From Actinomadura oligospora ATCC 43269 (lineage in GTDB: Bacteria; Actinomycetota; Actinomycetes; Streptosporangiales; Streptosporangiaceae), in assembly GCF_000518265.1 (NCBI RefSeq), contig NZ_JADG01000012.1:1-64000 (forward strand): a stretch of 64,000 bases of DNA, given 5' to 3'. This document shows, piece after piece, positions 7,825-15,983 of this stretch. The notes under the pieces are model-generated. The model was not told the origin of the DNA and did no database searches. It saw only the letters and a list, made by a program, of their open reading frames with translations. Positions within the stretch are counted from its first letter, which is position 1; each line of letters begins with the position of its first letter. The position numbers and the translations under genes were made by a program.

Positions 7825-8137
7825 CCACCCAGCTCATCCCCCAAGGCCCGGTGCGACGGCCCGCATGGGTCACCGAAGAGAAAGCAGTGGGCTGGCAGGT
7901 GATGCACCCGCCCGAACTGCTGCCGTGCCTGCCCCGTCCGGCACCGTTGTCGGGCCGTCCGCTCTGGACACCGACCCCGGTTTCGGAGTCCCCGGCCCAG
8001 GGGGCTTGGAGAACAGCGCCGAGGCCGCGGCTTAGCTCGGTGAGTGTGTGGTGAGTGGACGGCGGCTAGCCCGGTGAGTGTGCAAGTGGGTGGACGGTGA
8101 CCTTGCCCCGGGGGGCCGGGCCGTTTTGGCGGTGACT
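7825..8137. other. Intergenic region with short G/T direct repeats
   Basis: Between the HxlR gene and the 99-base repeat array there is no convincing gene. Two copies of a roughly 30-base motif (consensus GGTGAGTGTG..GTGGACGG) occur near 8038 and 8069. Nothing else is seen. Confidence 0.5.
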
Positions 8138-8434
8138 TGGCCCCGAACCGGGCCCGCTGGGGCGGTGGCTCGGCCCGGGGCCGGGGGCGCTGCGGGGGGC
8201 TCGGGACTGGCGGGCGGGCTTGTGGCGGCGGCGGTTTGGCCCGGAACCGGGCCCGCTGGGGCGGTGGCTCGGCCCGGGGCCGGGGGCGCTGCGGGGGGCT
8301 CGGGACTGGCGGGCGGGCTTGTGGCGGCGGCGGTTTGGCCCGGAACCGGGCCCGCTGGGGCGGTGGCTCGGCCCGGGGCCGGGGGCGCTGCGGGGGGCTC
8401 GGGACTGGCGGGCGGGCTTGTGGCGGCGGCGGTT
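8138..8434. repeat. Three-copy 99-base tandem repeat
   Basis: Three consecutive 99-base units (8138-8236, 8237-8335, 8336-8434). Units two and three look identical and unit one differs at about one base. Because 99 is divisible by three, an open frame runs through them (33-residue Ala/Gly/Pro repeat). That frame begins at a GTG with no ribosome site and lies tail-to-tail with the next gene, so I do not call a protein. Near identity implies recent expansion. The 100 bases that follow, to the end of the next gene, hold nothing recognisable. Confidence 0.85.
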
Positions 8435-8534
8435 TGGCCCGTGGCGGGCTTTTGTGGCCGGTGGTTTGGCCTGGGGGCTTGCTGGGTGGTGGCTTGGAGT
8501 GGGGGATGAAGGGGTTCTGGCGTGTTGGGGTGGG

Positions 8535-9425
8535 TTACCAGGTGGCGGCGGATTTGAAGGTTGTGAGGATGGGGGTGTAGGCGAGGGCGGTTCGGGCGGC
8601 GGTGATGTCGTAGGTGCGGTCTTGGGCCAGGTGGCTGATGGCGTAGCGGGTCAGGCGCGGCGGGTGGGGGCTGCGGGCCAGGAGGTACGCGCCTTCGGCG
8701 ATGGTGGCCAGGGCCTTGGCCGGACGGTGTGGAAGGTAGACGGGGCGGGCGCGGATGCCTCGTTCGGCCAGAAGGGAGCGAAGGGCTGTGTCGAGAAGGA
8801 CGGGTGCGGCGTCGGTGATGTTGTAGACGCCGGGTGGGGAGGTCAGGGCCTGACGGCAGGCGTGGACGAGGTTGCCGATCGAGGTGAGGCTGATGCGTTG
8901 GCAGCCGGTGCCGACGGCGAGGAGGACGGGGCCCCTGACGGCGGACAGAACGCGGGGCAGGAGGGTCGTGTCGCCAGGGCCGTAGACGGCGTGGGGGCGG
9001 AGGATGACGGTGTCGGGGTGGCGTTGGACGAGGCGGTCGGCGGCGGCCTTGGACGCGCCGTAGGCGTTGAGGTGACAGGTGGCCGGGCCGTCGGACTCGG
9101 GTGTCATGACGTGCGGTACGTGCGGGTCGTAGACGCTCGCCGTACTGACGTGGACGAAACGGGCGTCCGGCCAGGTGGCGAGGGCGTGGCGGGTGCCGAG
9201 GAGGTTGACGGCGAAGAGGTCGGCGGCGCGGCCCCAGTCAGTGACGCTGCCCGCGCAGTGGATCACGGCGTCGACAGGCGGCGGGGTGCGGAGCGGGCCG
9301 TCGGTGAGGTCCCAGAAGCGGTAGCCGGGGCGGCGTCCGAACGTGAGGACGTCGTGGTCGGCGGCGAGGGCGCGGGCGACAGCGCCACCGACGAAGCCGG
9401 AGGCCCCGGTGACGGCGATTCTCAT
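8535..9425 (-). CDS. oleD: OleD-like NAD(P)H-dependent 2-alkyl-3-ketoalkanoate reductase
   Basis: Extended SDR of the 3-beta-HSD/epimerase type. Visible: TGASGFVGGAV cofactor loop, HCAGSV, VSTASVYD, catalytic YGASK (YxxxK), and LRPHAVYGPGDTTLLPR, which is the form seen in OleD. In OleABCD systems OleD reduces the beta-keto acid made by OleA to a beta-hydroxy acid. The ATG overlaps the stop of the OleC-like gene as ATGA, and an OleA-like gene heads the operon, so this role fits well. The length (296) is a little shorter than usual OleD. It is the last gene of the operon. Confidence 0.72.
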   Translation of the reverse strand: MRIAVTGASGFVGGAVARALAADHDVLTFGRRPGYRFWDLTDGPLRTPPPVDAVIHCAGSVTDWGRAADLFAVNLLGTRHALATWPDARFVHVSTASVYDPHVPHVMTPESDGPATCHLNAYGASKAAADRLVQRHPDTVILRPHAVYGPGDTTLLPRVLSAVRGPVLLAVGTGCQRISLTSIGNLVHACRQALTSPPGVYNITDAAPVLLDTALRSLLAERGIRARPVYLPHRPAKALATIAEGAYLLARSPHPPRLTRYAISHLAQDRTYDITAARTALAYTPILTTFKSAATW

Positions 9426-11680
9426 CGGACGGCCTCCCGCAGCAGGTCACGGTCGAGTTTGCGGGTCCGGCCGGAGCGCGGCAGCGACGGCAGGACGACG
9501 ATCCGGTCGGGCAGGGCGTCGTGGTCGATGAGCTGCGGGAGGCGGCGGCGCAGGGAGTCGGGGCTGGCGCTCCCGGTCACGGCGAGGACGACCTGCTCGT
9601 CCCCGGTCTCGGGGTCGGGGACGCCGACGATGGCGGCCTCGTCCACGCCGTCCAGGGTGGTGATCGCGGGTTCGTAGAGCCCTGGGTACAAGTTGAATTT
9701 GCCGCGGATGAGCATGTCCTTCTTGCGGCCGATGAGTACCAGCCGGTCACTTTCCATGCGGACGAGGTCACCCGTGGGAAGTTCGGTGATCGGGGCCTCG
9801 CCGAGGTAGCTGCGGCACAGGTTGGGGCCGGTCAGCCAGAGCTCGCCGTCCGGTGCCACGCGCGTGCGCACGAGCGGTGTGCCGAGGAGGTCGCCGCCGC
9901 TGGTGTGGGCGAGTTTCTCCTTGGCGGACGCTATGGCGACGGGCAGGATCTCGGTCATCGCATAGACGGAGAGCACCTCGGCATGCGGTGCGGCCTCGAT
10001 GGCGCGTCTCAGCACACCGGCCGGTGCGGGAGCGGCCCCGAGCAGGACGTAGCGCAGCGACTTGGGCAGGGACGGTTCGACGTCCAGAATCTCGGCGAGG
10101 TGCACCGGAACACAGAACGTGTGCGTCGCGCCGCGTTCACGAAGCTGCAACGCGAACCGCCTCGGGGACGCGAACAGCGGCGGCATCGACCAGCGCGCGC
10201 CGGATACGAGTGTCGGAAGCCCCAGCATCAGCTGGTCCGTGTGGACGACATCACCCGGCCCGAGTGGCAGCCGCTCGCGGAACAGGTCGAGCGCCGCCAC
10301 AAGCGACGCCTGCGTGTGGACGACCGCGCGCGGCTTCTCCGTCGTTCCGGACGTGAAGATGACCGCCGCGGGAGCATCCGGATCCAGATCGAAGTCATCA
10401 TCCAACGCGTCCATGACCAGGCCGCGCCCCTCATCCGCCGCGTCCGTGACCAGGCCGCGCTCCTCACTCGCCGCGTCCGAGGCTGGGCCGCGCCCCGCAC
10501 CTGCGCTGTCCGAAACCGGGCCGCGCCCCTCACCTGCGGTGCCCGAAACCGGCCCCTGTCCCCGACCCGTCGCAGCCGAGACCTTGCCGGGGTCGATGTT
10601 CGGTGTGGCGGACGTCCGGTCGTGTCCGGGACTCGGCGGGGTCGGGGTCCTGCCGGGGTGGACGTCCGGTGGAGATGGCGGCATACCTCGCCCGGCGACA
10701 AGGACGTCACACGCGTGGGGAATGGCGTTGTTGCCGGGGGCCTCGCAGGTGTCGGAAGCGGGAGAGGTGTCTGAGGCCTCACGGGTGTGCCGGGAGGCGC
10801 TGCCGCCCGGCGCGGCGCTGCCGCTGGGCGCATGGGCGGCGTTGGTACCGGGGGCGTCGCGGGTGTCGGAAGCGGGAGTGATGCCTGGGGCGTCACGGGT
10901 GTGCCGGGCGGCGCTGGTGCCCGGCGCGTCGCAGGTGCGGGGGGCGACGCCGCTGCTGGGAGCGAGGACTGCGCTGGTGCCCGGAACCTCACTGGTGTTG
11001 GAGGCGGCACTGGTGCCGGGGGCATGGGCGGCGCTGGTGCCGGGGGCATCGCGGGTGTCGGAAGCGGGAGAGGTGTCTGAGGCCTCACGGGTTTGCCGGG
11101 CGGCGCTGCTGCCCGGCGCGGTGCTGGACTCGGGGGCGGTGGTGGGGTCGGGGGCGTCAGGGGTGTTGGGGGCGCGAGTGGTGTGCGGGGTGGGGGTGGT
11201 GAGGAGGGTTTTCAGGCTTAGGGAGTTGGGGGGGACGCCGGGGACGTGGGGGCCGGTGTGGATGTGGCGGAGGGGGAGGTCGGCGAGGTGGGGGAGGAGG
11301 AGGCCGCGGCGGCGGGCCAGGGCGCGGACGGGGCGGAGGCGGCTGGCCGCGTACAGCACGGATTCGGCCGCTGACCAGCGTGGGGACGCGAGGCGGAGGC
11401 GGGCCGCGAACATCTCCGGGCCCGCGCCCGGGTCGGCGAAGATGACCACTCCCCCGGCGGCGACGACGCCGAGCGCCAGCACCAGGCTGTCCGGGGACGG
11501 GCGCACCGAGAAGAGGACGCCGTCCCCGGCCCGCATGCCGTTCGCCCGCAACCCGTTTCGGACGGCCAGAACCCGGCGGCGCAGCTCGCCGTAGGTCAGC
11601 TCCGTGCCGTCCCCCGCGACGAGCGCGACGGCGGACGGGGTGCGCGCCGCCTGGTCCAGAAGCCGTCGGATCAGTGTCAT
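9422..11680 (-). CDS. oleC: OleC-like beta-lactone synthetase with a large disordered insertion
   Basis: Adenylate-forming enzyme related to OleC, which converts beta-hydroxy acids to beta-lactones. Motifs: FTSGTTEKPR (P-loop), YAMTEILPVA (the OleC form of the A5 motif), GDLVRM, GRKKDMLIRGKFN, and a C-terminal SGRTRKLDRD with the catalytic Lys. At 752 residues it is about 200-250 longer than typical. Residues about 160-430, between the N-terminal lobe and the P-loop, are a Thr/Ser/Ala/Pro/Asp-rich repeat segment (recurring SDTRDAPGTSAA-like units, then RGPVSDSAG-like units) that looks disordered. Overlaps with both neighbours are ATGA, so it is translationally coupled. Confidence 0.7.
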   Translation of the reverse strand: MTLIRRLLDQAARTPSAVALVAGDGTELTYGELRRRVLAVRNGLRANGMRAGDGVLFSVRPSPDSLVLALGVVAAGGVVIFADPGAGPEMFAARLRLASPRWSAAESVLYAASRLRPVRALARRRGLLLPHLADLPLRHIHTGPHVPGVPPNSLSLKTLLTTPTPHTTRAPNTPDAPDPTTAPESSTAPGSSAARQTREASDTSPASDTRDAPGTSAAHAPGTSAASNTSEVPGTSAVLAPSSGVAPRTCDAPGTSAARHTRDAPGITPASDTRDAPGTNAAHAPSGSAAPGGSASRHTREASDTSPASDTCEAPGNNAIPHACDVLVAGRGMPPSPPDVHPGRTPTPPSPGHDRTSATPNIDPGKVSAATGRGQGPVSGTAGEGRGPVSDSAGAGRGPASDAASEERGLVTDAADEGRGLVMDALDDDFDLDPDAPAAVIFTSGTTEKPRAVVHTQASLVAALDLFRERLPLGPGDVVHTDQLMLGLPTLVSGARWSMPPLFASPRRFALQLRERGATHTFCVPVHLAEILDVEPSLPKSLRYVLLGAAPAPAGVLRRAIEAAPHAEVLSVYAMTEILPVAIASAKEKLAHTSGGDLLGTPLVRTRVAPDGELWLTGPNLCRSYLGEAPITELPTGDLVRMESDRLVLIGRKKDMLIRGKFNLYPGLYEPAITTLDGVDEAAIVGVPDPETGDEQVVLAVTGSASPDSLRRRLPQLIDHDALPDRIVVLPSLPRSGRTRKLDRDLLREAVR
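10390..11200 (-). repeat. Coding repeat region inside the OleC-like gene
   Basis: In-frame degenerate repeats encode a low-complexity insertion of about 270 residues. Recurring DNA blocks such as GGCGCTGGTGCC and GCGTCGCAGGTG variants recur with length differences typical of slippage or unequal exchange. Two repeat families are visible: a longer Ala/Thr/Asp-rich one, and near the 3' side an acidic one with a G-R-G-x-V/A-S-D core. Confidence 0.65.
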
Positions 11681-12882
11681 CGAGCGTTCTCCTCCCCACC
11701 GCGCCGGACGCGGAGATGGCGGTATGTCGGAATCAGCACGCCTCGGGAGGCGCTCCGATGCGTGATCGTCAGCGGGCCCGCGGCCAGCAGCGTCCGCATG
11801 ACGGCCCGGATCTCGGCCATGGCGAGCGGGTAGCCGAGGCAGAAGTGCGGCCCGGCCCCGAACCAGAGTCGCCGCAGCTCAGGAGGAGTGGTCCGGGACG
11901 GATCGAAGGGCCCGTACGCGCGGCAGCAGTTGTGCGTCGCGATGAGGACGCGGTCGCCGGGCCGCACCGGCACGTCCGCGATCCGGGTTTCGGCGTGGAC
12001 GCTGCGCAGCATCACCGGCGTCGGCGTCGTCACGCGCATCGCCTCGTCGACCGCGCGGTCCAGGAACCCGGCCGCGAAAGCAGCGGAGGCAACAGGGGTA
12101 GGCGTGGGGTTCAGAGTGCCGGTGTCGTGGAGGAGGGCCAAGAGGCGGGGGACGAGGGTGGCGACGGTTTCGGTGCCGGTGAGGAAGAAGGCTCCGGCCG
12201 CGCCGCGTGCCTCGTCCTCGGTGAGGCCGAGGGCGCGCATGCGTCCCATCACCGTGGACGCGTCGCCCTCGGCGTACGCCTTGGCCGCGATGTCGCCGAG
12301 GGGATCCAGGACGGCTCGTGCGCGCGCGATCTGGGACGGGGAAAGGCGGCGGGTCCGAAGGGACACCATCGACACGATTCGCTCGCCCGCCTCGAAGAGG
12401 GCGCGGTAGTCGTGCTCGGACGTCGTGTCCAGTCCGATGACGCGGCTGATCACCGCGCCCGCCATCACGCGCATCATGGCGACGACGTCGACGGACTCGC
12501 CGCGCGCCAGCCGCTCCGACACGTCCCGCAGGGGGACGGCCAGGACGTCGTCCACCAACGACTCGGCGTAGCCGGGCGTGAAGAGGTCGGTGAGGCGGCG
12601 GCGCAGCGCGCGGTGCGCGTCGCCCTCCATGTTGAGCAGCACGGACGGGCCGAGCACCGGGGTCCACAACTCGCCCGGCGAGCCCGGGCCGTCCTTGCGG
12701 AACGTCGTGCCGTCCATCAGGACGGTCCGGGCGCAGGACGCGTCGTTCACCACGACCCCCACGCCCGGCACCCGCACCACCGGTCCGAGCCGCGCCAGCC
12801 CGCGCAGCAGCGGATAGGCCACCGGATGCGCCGCCAGGTACAGCCGCGCCTCCCAGTCCGGAACAGGCAGCCGCAGACCCAT
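11677..12882 (-). CDS. Cytochrome P450 of the beta-lactone/olefin-type operon
   Basis: 401-residue bacterial class I P450. Heme loop FGAGPHFCLG, I-helix oxygen-activation motif FLTGTETV and K-helix E-x-x-R in DEAMRVTT are all present, so it should be active. It starts 13 bases after the GT2 gene and its stop overlaps the OleC start (ATGA). It resembles the divergent P450 at the head of the cluster (both begin with R-L-x-x-A-x-P and R-V-P-x-V/R-G), so the two are probably paralogues tailoring the same lipid. No ferredoxin lies inside this operon. Confidence 0.85.
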   Translation of the reverse strand: MGLRLPVPDWEARLYLAAHPVAYPLLRGLARLGPVVRVPGVGVVVNDASCARTVLMDGTTFRKDGPGSPGELWTPVLGPSVLLNMEGDAHRALRRRLTDLFTPGYAESLVDDVLAVPLRDVSERLARGESVDVVAMMRVMAGAVISRVIGLDTTSEHDYRALFEAGERIVSMVSLRTRRLSPSQIARARAVLDPLGDIAAKAYAEGDASTVMGRMRALGLTEDEARGAAGAFFLTGTETVATLVPRLLALLHDTGTLNPTPTPVASAAFAAGFLDRAVDEAMRVTTPTPVMLRSVHAETRIADVPVRPGDRVLIATHNCCRAYGPFDPSRTTPPELRRLWFGAGPHFCLGYPLAMAEIRAVMRTLLAAGPLTITHRSASRGVLIPTYRHLRVRRGGEENAR

Positions 12883-12895
12883 GTCGTCCCTCCCT

Positions 12896-13648
12896 TCAGC
12901 GGATGTCCACGACCGGCGGCCGGTAGCGGTGGTCGGCGTACCAGCCGAGCGTGCGGAGGAGGCCGAAGGCGCGGAGGCGGCGGACGGAGCCGTAGACGAC
13001 GACGTCCGGGCGCAGGCCGTAGCGGTCGGTCAGGTAGCGGACGCGGTTGACCAGGGCGCGGTCCTCGTGGACGTCCTCGATGCGGGTGCGCGGGAACCCG
13101 CCGGAGCGCAGGTACAGGTCGGCGGTGATGGCGACGTTGCAGCCCGGCATCATCACGTAGGGGCCGAGGAACAGCGGGTCCTGGTTGCCCGGGCGGAAGC
13201 GCCCGAACAGGGCGGCGACGGAGACCACCGACGGCAGCAGCCGCCGTTCCCAGTACTTCAGGGGGAACTCGTCGGTACGCGGGCGCAGGGGCCCGCTGAC
13301 CATGTCGAGCCCGTCGTCGAAGGCCCGCTTCACCGCCGCGACCCAGCCGCGTCCGGGCAGGCAGTCGGCGTCGGTGCGGGCGACGTGCGTGGCCCCGGCG
13401 GAGATCGCGTGCCGGACGCCGGTGTCGGCGGCGGCGCCGGTGCCCTTCTCCGGTTCGCGGACGATCCGGATCTCGGGTTTCGGGTGTTCCGCCGCGAAGG
13501 CCCGGACGACGGCGGCCGTCCGGTCGGTGCTCGCGTTGTCCACGACGACCACTGTGAACCCGGGGTCGGTCTGCTCGGCGAGGCGGCGGAGCGTCGCGCC
13601 GATGGAGCGCTCCTCGTTGTAGGCGGGGACGACGATCCAGAGGTCCAT
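12896..13648 (-). CDS. Family 2 glycosyltransferase
   Basis: 250-residue GT-A enzyme. N-terminal WIVVPAYNEERSIGATL, then VVVVDNASTDRT, and the metal-binding region THVARTDADCLPGRGW (DxD-like DAD). The second half has the GPYVMMPGCNVAI and EDVHEDRAL elements of GT2 acceptor and catalytic sites. The ATG shares one base with the stop of the OleA-like gene (TGATG), which fixes the start. It presumably transfers a sugar or polyprenyl-activated group to the lipid product or to a surface acceptor. Donor and acceptor cannot be read. Confidence 0.8.
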   Translation of the reverse strand: MDLWIVVPAYNEERSIGATLRRLAEQTDPGFTVVVVDNASTDRTAAVVRAFAAEHPKPEIRIVREPEKGTGAAADTGVRHAISAGATHVARTDADCLPGRGWVAAVKRAFDDGLDMVSGPLRPRTDEFPLKYWERRLLPSVVSVAALFGRFRPGNQDPLFLGPYVMMPGCNVAITADLYLRSGGFPRTRIEDVHEDRALVNRVRYLTDRYGLRPDVVVYGSVRRLRAFGLLRTLGWYADHRYRPPVVDIR

Positions 13649-14631
13649 CACAACTCCATGAAGATCACGCCGAGGCTGACGCCGCCCGCCAGCCCGATCA
13701 TCGCCACCCGGTCGCCGGGCCGGCAGCGGCCGTCCGCCAGGGCGGCGGCGAGCTGCGCGGGGAGCGTCGCGGACGCCATGTTCCCGTGCTCCGGCAACGT
13801 CAGGACGAGCCGGTCCGCCGGGATCCCGAGCAAGGACCGCAGCACCTCGAGATAGGGAAGTGTCACCTGGTGGACGGCCACCACGGCGAAGTCGTCCCAG
13901 GTCATGCCGTTCTTCTCCAGCGCGTTCAGGAAGATCTCGGGACCGGCGGCGAGGAACGCGTCCTTCAGCCTGCGCCCGTCCCCGCTGAAGTACGTCGCGT
14001 CCGGGTCGCGCGGACGCATCGACCCGCCGCCCGGCAGCGTCCCGATCGACCAGGCCGACGACACGGCGGCGAAGTCGCGGTAGAAGATGCCCCGGCCGTC
14101 CGGGTCGGCCTCCACCAGGACGGCGGCGCCCGCGTCCGACAGCGTGTACCCGGCGAACGCGTCGACGAACTGGGCCCGGTCGCGCACCCGCCACCGGACG
14201 GCCCGCGACGGCGCCTCGCCCGTGCAGACCAGCACCCGCTCGGCCTGCCCGGTCCGGATCAGCGCGTCCGCCGTCTGCAGCCCGTTGAGGAAGCTGTTGC
14301 AGGCGTTCTTGACGTCGAACACCGGGCAGGTCGCGCCGAGCTTGGCGGCGACGATGTGCGCGGTCGCGGGCTCGACCAGGTCCTGTGAGGCGGACCCGAA
14401 GACGAGCAGGTCCAGGCCCGCGGGGTCGACGCCGAGCCGCCGGGCGGCCTCGACCGCCAGGTCCGACGCCTGCTGGTCGGGCCGCATGACGTGCCGGGCG
14501 CGGATCCCGGTCATCCGTTCGACGATGGTCGGGTGCGGCCGGTACCCCTCGATCCGCGCCTCCACCTCGGCGCTGGTCAGCACGGTCTCGGGAAGGTACG
14601 CGGCGGCACCGGCGATGCGCGCTCTGATCAC
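13648..14631 (-). CDS. oleA: OleA-like / KAS III-like thiolase
   Basis: 327-residue condensing enzyme of the KAS III fold. Catalytic triad visible: Cys in VKNACNSFLNG, His in VAVHQVTLPY and Asn in EHGNMASATLP. OleA performs head-to-head Claisen condensation of two acyl-CoAs to a beta-keto acid. The downstream OleC- and OleD-like genes make that role more likely than fatty acid initiation, but a KAS III-like starter-unit role cannot be excluded. The GTG start is chosen for its GGGGGA ribosome site and family-normal length; an ATG at 14709 would add 26 non-homologous residues. It is the first gene of a five-gene leftward operon. Confidence 0.7.
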   Translation of the reverse strand: MIRARIAGAAAYLPETVLTSAEVEARIEGYRPHPTIVERMTGIRARHVMRPDQQASDLAVEAARRLGVDPAGLDLLVFGSASQDLVEPATAHIVAAKLGATCPVFDVKNACNSFLNGLQTADALIRTGQAERVLVCTGEAPSRAVRWRVRDRAQFVDAFAGYTLSDAGAAVLVEADPDGRGIFYRDFAAVSSAWSIGTLPGGGSMRPRDPDATYFSGDGRRLKDAFLAAGPEIFLNALEKNGMTWDDFAVVAVHQVTLPYLEVLRSLLGIPADRLVLTLPEHGNMASATLPAQLAAALADGRCRPGDRVAMIGLAGGVSLGVIFMEL

Positions 14632-14794
14632 GGTCGTCCCCCGGGTCTCAGGTCCTGGTCTCTCCCCACCAGGGTCGCCCTTCGGCAGCCCCCTCACCAG
14701 GGGCTTCATACGGGATGCCCATGTGCGAGGCACTCATCCCGGACTGAGTACCTTCGCCCATCCGCCGCCGCGTCCCGGCCGGGAGGATCGGGCC
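14632..14794. promoter_or_regulatory. Divergent promoter region of the ole-like cluster
   Basis: This 163-base gap lies between the leftward OleA-operon and the rightward P450. It must contain both promoters. A TATGAA -10-like hexamer on the minus strand (14711-14706) is the best candidate for the operon. I see no perfect dyad operator. Confidence 0.45.
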
Positions 14795-15973
14795 GTGCTG
14801 ACCAGACCTGAGGCCCGCCTGCTCTGGGCCGCCAATCCGTGGTTGTACGCCCTGCTCCGCGCCTTCCGGCACACCGGCCCGGTGACCCGCGTGCCGCGCG
14901 TCGGCTGGGTGGTGACCGATCCCGTCCTGGCCCGGCGGGTGCTCAACGACCACGCCTCGTTCACGATGGGCGGCGAGGGCGGCGTCGGGCACCTGTGGGC
15001 GCAGCTGTTCGGCCCGGAGATGGGCCGCTTCTTCGACGGCCCGCGTCACACCGAGCTGCGCACGTCCGTCCGGGACCTGTTCACCGAGGACGCCGCCGAC
15101 GCTCTGATCGCGCGGACGCAGGGCCCGCACCACGCGCGTCTCGCCGACGCCCTCGCGGGCGGCGCGACCGTCGACCTCGCCGACACGGCCCGCGTCCTGG
15201 CCGGACGCATGGTCTGTGACCTGCTCGGACTCCCTGAGCAGGACTACCGCCGCCTGTTCGCGCTCGGCGAGCGCCTCGCGTCCCTCGCGCTCGGCACCAC
15301 GTCCTCGACGGAGCTGCCGGGCCGCGTTCTGTCGGAGGCGCATGCCATCGTGGACGAACTGACCGCCGCCGTCCCGTCCGCGTACCGCTCGTCCGGGCCG
15401 TCCACCCTGCTGGGCCGCTGCCGCATGCTCGGGCTCCCCGAGGACGTGGCGCGCGGTCTCTCCACGCTGCTCGTCGTCGCGGGCACCGAGACCGGCGTGT
15501 CCGGAACGCTGCGCACGGTCGCGCTCCTGCACGACGCGAACCAGCAGCGCCTCCTCCTGGACGACCCGGCCCTGCTCCCCGACGCCGTCCGGGAGGGCCT
15601 GCGCGTCTCCACCCCGGCCCCGCTCATCGGCCGCCACGTGGCCCGCGACGTCCGTCTCACCCCGCACAGGACGATGCGGGCGGGCGACCGCGTCCTGCTG
15701 CTCACGCACCTCGCGAACAACAGGGTCGGCCCGTTCGACATCACGCGTCCCTACGTGCCCGAGACCCGGCAACTGTGGTTCGGCGCCGGCCGCCACCTCT
15801 GCCTCGGAGCGGCGGTCGCCCGCGCCCAGGTCACCGCGACGCTCCGCGCCCTGCACGCGTCGGGCCGTCCGTACCGGATCGTCCAACGCGCCGAGGCCCG
15901 CCGAGCCCTCGTCCCCACCTACGCGAAACTCCTGGTCAACCTCGACACACAGGACCGCGCTCCAACCTGCTGA
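14795..15973 (+). CDS. Cytochrome P450, paralogue of the operon P450
   Basis: 392 residues, with heme loop FGAGRHLCLG, I-helix LVVAGTETG and K-helix E-x-x-R (REGLRVST). It starts at a GTG preceded by GGGAGGA eight bases upstream. N-terminal architecture and overall length match the P450 inside the divergent operon, indicating a duplication within one cluster. Likely roles are hydroxylation or desaturation of the fatty-acyl-derived product, which is inference from context. It ends ten bases from a convergent membrane-protein gene. Confidence 0.85.
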   Translation: MLTRPEARLLWAANPWLYALLRAFRHTGPVTRVPRVGWVVTDPVLARRVLNDHASFTMGGEGGVGHLWAQLFGPEMGRFFDGPRHTELRTSVRDLFTEDAADALIARTQGPHHARLADALAGGATVDLADTARVLAGRMVCDLLGLPEQDYRRLFALGERLASLALGTTSSTELPGRVLSEAHAIVDELTAAVPSAYRSSGPSTLLGRCRMLGLPEDVARGLSTLLVVAGTETGVSGTLRTVALLHDANQQRLLLDDPALLPDAVREGLRVSTPAPLIGRHVARDVRLTPHRTMRAGDRVLLLTHLANNRVGPFDITRPYVPETRQLWFGAGRHLCLGAAVARAQVTATLRALHASGRPYRIVQRAEARRALVPTYAKLLVNLDTQDRAPTC

Positions 15974-15983
15974 CGCCCTCCGG

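Noticed and set aside
8138..8434. CRISPR array
   Set aside because: The units are head-to-tail without unique spacers, and no cas genes are nearby.
8078..8509. Ala/Gly-rich frame running through the 99-base repeats
   Set aside because: No ribosome site, no recognisable protein, and the frame exists only because the repeat unit is divisible by three.
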